Assembly (NCBI RefSeq): GCF_000384315.1
Contig: NZ_ARVW01000001.1
Coordinates: 6,989,001-7,053,000, forward strand
DNA from: Amycolatopsis nigrescens CSC17Ta-90
Lineage (GTDB): Bacteria > Actinomycetota > Actinomycetes > Mycobacteriales > Pseudonocardiaceae
Direction: 5' to 3'
Length of the DNA: 64,000 bases
Below, in pieces: positions 61,062 through 64,000 of the stretch (positions are counted from its first letter, which is position 1; every line of letters starts with the position of its first letter). The position numbers were made by a program, and so were the translations under genes. The notes under the pieces are model-generated. The model was not told where the DNA came from, did not search any database, and saw nothing but the letters and a program-made list of their open reading frames with translations.

Positions 61062-64000
61062 TGTCCGCGGTGCCGGCCCCGCTGTCGTTCGCGCAACAGC
61101 GGCTGTGGTTCCTCGACCGGCTCGAACCGGGCGGCCTGCAGTATCTGGTGCCCTGGGCGTGGCGGCTGTCGGGGCCGCTCGACCTCGGGTTGCTCGCGGA
61201 CGCGCTGCGACGGGTGGTGGACCGCCACGAGATCCTGCGCACCCGGTTCGCCGAGCTGGACGGTCAGCCGGTGCAGGTGGTGGTGGACACGGTTCCGGTC
61301 GAACTCCCGGTCATCGACGCGGCCGCGGGGCAGATCGACCAGGTCGACCAGATCGTTGACGAACTGATGAAGCAGCCGTTCGATCTCGCCGTGGCGCCGC
61401 TCTGGCGGGCCAGGGTGTTGCGACTCTCTCCGGACGAGCACGTGGTGATCACCGTCTGGCACCACGTCGTGATCGACGCCTGGTCGGCCGGGATCCTGCT
61501 CCGGGAGCTGAGCGCCGGCTACCGGGCCGGGCTGGCGGGGGAGGAGCCGGACCTGCCCGCGCTCGACGTCCAGTACGGCGACTACGCCAGGCGCCAGCGA
61601 GAACGTCTGTCCGGGCTGGCACTGGCGGAACAGCTGGCCTACTGGCGGCGGAACCTGGCCGGGAGCCCTCCGCTGGAGCTGCCCGCTGACCGGCCGAGGG
61701 GGCGGACCCGCTCCACGGCCGGAGCGGCGGTCCCGTTCACGGTGCCTGCCGCGGTGGTCAAGGGGCTGCGTGCACTGGCAACGGCCGAGCGCGTCACCCT
61801 GTTCATGGTGTTGCTGGCCGGTGTCCAGGTACTGCTCGGCCGTTACGCCGATCAGGAGGACGTGTCGGTCGGCACGCCGCTGGCCAACCGGAACCAGGCC
61901 GAGACGGAGCCGCTGATCGGGTTCTTCCTCAACACGCTCGTGCTGCGCACCGACCTCTCCGGTGATCCGACCTTCGCCGGGCTGCTGCGGCGGGTTCGCG
62001 AGGTCACGCTGAACGCCTACGACCACGAGGACCTGCCGTTCGAACAGCTGGTGGAGGCATTGCGCCCGGAGCGCGACCTGGCGAGAACGCCGTTGTTCCA
62101 GGTGATGTTCCTGGTCAACAACGTTCGTGCGGCCGGCTGGGACCTGCCGGGGGTGCGGGCGGAGGAGTACCCGCTGACGATCGGACTGGCGAAGTTCGAT
62201 CTGACGGTGGCCTTCCTGGAAGGGCCAGAGCAACTCGAAGGCTTCGTGCGCTTCAGCACGGCGTTGTACGACCGGGACCGGATCGAGCGCATGTGCGGCC
62301 ATTTGGGGAATCTGCTGGCCGCCGTGGTGGCGGATCCGGCCGTCCGGCTGTCCCGGCTGCCGGTTCTCGGCGAAACCGAGCGGCGGCAGCTGGTGCACGA
62401 CTGGAACGACACGGCGGTGGCCTCGCCGTTGCCCGCCGGGATCCACGAGCTGGTGGAGGCGCGGGCCGCCGAACGGCCGGCTGCCGTCGCCGTCCTTGGC
62501 AGCGCGGAAGAGAGCCTGACCTACGGCGAACTCAACACGCGGGCCAATCAACTCGCCCGCCACCTCCGGGAACTAGGTGCCGGTCCGGAGAACGTGGTCG
62601 GCGTACTGCTTCGCCCGTCGGTGACGACCGTGGTGGTGCTGCTCGGCGTGCTCAAGGCCGGGGCGGCCTATCTCGCGCTCGACCCGGACCAGCCGGTACG
62701 CCGGACCGGCTCGATGATCGACGGCGCGGGGGCCGGGTTCGTGGTGGCGGAGCGGGACACCGCCACCGGTCTGCCGCCCGGTTTCGGCGGTCGCCTCGTC
62801 GTGCTGGACGACGGGCGCACGAGAGCGACCATTGAGACCATGCCCGGACACGATCCGGGTTTCCCGGTGCACCCGGACAATCTCGCCTACGTCATGTACA
62901 CCTCGGGTTCGACCGGCGCGCCCAAAGGCGTTCTCGCCACCCATCGAAGCGTCGTGTCCCATTTGGCTTTCCTGCACCGCGAGTACCGGATCGGCCAGGA
63001 CGACACGGCCATCGCACTGGCGAATCCGGGATTCGACTCCTCGGTGCGGGAGATCTTCGGCACCTTGTCCTCGGGGGCACGCCTGGTTGTTCCACCGCCG
63101 TCGGCCGCCCGTGATCCGGCCGGTGTGGTGGAGCTGCTGAAGACGACCGGAGTGACCGTGCTGCCGAGTGTGGTGCCCTCGTTGCTGTACGAGCTGGCGG
63201 CGGTTCCGGTGGCGGACGGTGGGCCGGACGCGGTGCGCCTGGTGCTGTGCGCCGGTGAGCGGCTGCACGCCGCGCGCCTGTCCGGGCGCGGCTGGCTCGC
63301 CGGAAAGGTGATCAACCAGTTCGGTCCCACCGAAGCCACCATGACCTCGACCCGGCAACCGCTGCCCGCCACCGACGGCTGGACCTACCGGGTGGGTACG
63401 CCGAACGCGAACACCCGGGTTTATGTGCTGGACCGGGCGCTGGCGCCTTGCCCGGTCGGGGTGCCGGGAGAGCTGCTGATCGGCGGGACGGGGGTGGCCA
63501 GGGGTTACGCCGGGCGGCCCGGCCTGACCGCCGAGCGGTTCGTGCCGGACCCGTTCACCCCCGGCGAGCGCTTGTACCGGACCGGGGATCTCTGCCGCTG
63601 GTCCGCCGACGGGGTGCTGGAGTTCCTCGCGCGAACCGATCACCAGGTGAAGGTGCGGGGCGTCCGGATCGAGCCGGGGGAGGTGGAGACCCGGTTGCTC
63701 GCCCATCCCGCCGTGGCCGAGGCCGTGGTCGCCGCGCGCGACTCCGCTTCCGGTGACCATCGGCTGGTGGCCTACGTGGTGTTCGGGGGCGAGCAGTATG
63801 CGATATCCGAGCTGCGGGCCTGGCTCGGACAGGCGCTGCCCGCCCAGCTGATTCCCGCTGTGTTCGTGTTCCTGGACGCCCTTCCGCGGCTGCCGAACGG
63901 GAAGGTGGATCGTCGTGCGTTGCCGGCCGCGGAGCCGGCACGTGCGTCGGCCGGCCGGGAGTTCGTCGCGCCGCGGTCCCCGGTGGAGGAACGCGTGGCG
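61061..64000 (+). CDS. Nonribosomal peptide synthetase, C-A-..., truncated by window end
   Basis: The first 980 residues of an NRPS that continues past the window. The condensation domain (about 5-440) begins LSFAQQRLWFLDRL and has HHVVIDA at 134-140, so the usual final Gly of HHxxxDG is Ala. The adenylation domain (about 460-950) has YTSGSTGAPKG from 613, NQFGPTEATM, YRTGDLCRW and NGKVDRR near the end. The code read by eye, about DSRPLAQMTK, matches no standard amino acid I know. ATG 61061 overlaps the monooxygenase stop. A carrier domain should follow just outside the window. Confidence 0.95.
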   Translation, partial: MSAVPAPLSFAQQRLWFLDRLEPGGLQYLVPWAWRLSGPLDLGLLADALRRVVDRHEILRTRFAELDGQPVQVVVDTVPVELPVIDAAAGQIDQVDQIVDELMKQPFDLAVAPLWRARVLRLSPDEHVVITVWHHVVIDAWSAGILLRELSAGYRAGLAGEEPDLPALDVQYGDYARRQRERLSGLALAEQLAYWRRNLAGSPPLELPADRPRGRTRSTAGAAVPFTVPAAVVKGLRALATAERVTLFMVLLAGVQVLLGRYADQEDVSVGTPLANRNQAETEPLIGFFLNTLVLRTDLSGDPTFAGLLRRVREVTLNAYDHEDLPFEQLVEALRPERDLARTPLFQVMFLVNNVRAAGWDLPGVRAEEYPLTIGLAKFDLTVAFLEGPEQLEGFVRFSTALYDRDRIERMCGHLGNLLAAVVADPAVRLSRLPVLGETERRQLVHDWNDTAVASPLPAGIHELVEARAAERPAAVAVLGSAEESLTYGELNTRANQLARHLRELGAGPENVVGVLLRPSVTTVVVLLGVLKAGAAYLALDPDQPVRRTGSMIDGAGAGFVVAERDTATGLPPGFGGRLVVLDDGRTRATIETMPGHDPGFPVHPDNLAYVMYTSGSTGAPKGVLATHRSVVSHLAFLHREYRIGQDDTAIALANPGFDSSVREIFGTLSSGARLVVPPPSAARDPAGVVELLKTTGVTVLPSVVPSLLYELAAVPVADGGPDAVRLVLCAGERLHAARLSGRGWLAGKVINQFGPTEATMTSTRQPLPATDGWTYRVGTPNANTRVYVLDRALAPCPVGVPGELLIGGTGVARGYAGRPGLTAERFVPDPFTPGERLYRTGDLCRWSADGVLEFLARTDHQVKVRGVRIEPGEVETRLLAHPAVAEAVVAARDSASGDHRLVAYVVFGGEQYAISELRAWLGQALPAQLIPAVFVFLDALPRLPNGKVDRRALPAAEPARASAGREFVAPRSPVEERVA

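Noticed and set aside
1..64000. tRNA, rRNA or riboswitch genes
   Set aside because: No cloverleaf-like or rRNA-like sequence was recognised by eye. A covariance-model search would be needed to exclude small RNAs.

Overview
The window is very GC-rich and densely coded, with strong G/C bias at third codon positions and many GTG starts. It carries LuxR/LAL, LacI, WYL and TetR regulators, deazaflavin (F420)-type nitroreductase and luciferase-like enzymes, 13E12-type HNH nucleases and modular NRPS/PKS genes. This points to a filamentous actinomycete, most like Amycolatopsis or a relative in the Pseudonocardiaceae. The genus is an inference, because no rRNA or other marker gene is present.

Left part (1-37 kb): accessory metabolism and regulation. 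It holds an orphan membrane protein with a RHIM-like motif (0.5-1.2 kb), a histidine kinase/response regulator pair (1.2-3.1 kb), and two secreted S33 peptidases flanking a membrane protein (3.3-7.0 kb). A group of small enzyme genes follows (RibD-like, WYL regulator, RidA, DUF488, DinB-like; 7.0-10.3 kb). A six-gene, mostly overlapping catabolic operon (10.3-17.7 kb) begins with its own LacI regulator and diverges from a Tat-exported beta-propeller hydrolase; two matching palindromes lie between them. Next come an HNH nuclease, an IS630-type transposase remnant, an F420-type oxidoreductase, and a TetR/nitroreductase pair with twin operators. Two MFS exporters share a duplicated promoter element, one of them facing a large LAL regulator (22.8-29.7 kb). 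The section ends with assorted enzymes, a zinc-ribbon TetR regulator, an orphan ABC ATPase, two decayed gene junctions and a third S33 peptidase (29.8-37.9 kb).

Right part (38-64 kb): specialised metabolism. A minus-strand, translationally coupled operon encodes an NTF2-like protein, a small unrecognised reading frame, a SPASM radical SAM enzyme, a PLP fold-type III protein lacking its usual catalytic residues, a TldD-like protease and a probable TldE-like partner. Divergent from it is an 899-residue fusion of a radical SAM enzyme (B12-binding-like N-terminus), a PqqD-like domain and a pyridoxamine-phosphate-oxidase-like flavin domain, followed by an MFS exporter. Together these look like a peptide-maturation (RiPP-type) system that I cannot match to a known pathway. 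A LuxR regulator and an MFS exporter then lead into a PKS module (KS-AT-ACP), an NRPS (A-T-C-A-T), a MupA/Atu3671-type luciferase-like monooxygenase and a further NRPS (C-A-...) that runs off the window. Neighbouring genes in this line overlap or sit close together. Whether the radical SAM operon and the NRPS/PKS line make one product or two is not decided by the sequence.

No rRNA, tRNA, CRISPR array or intact insertion sequence was seen.
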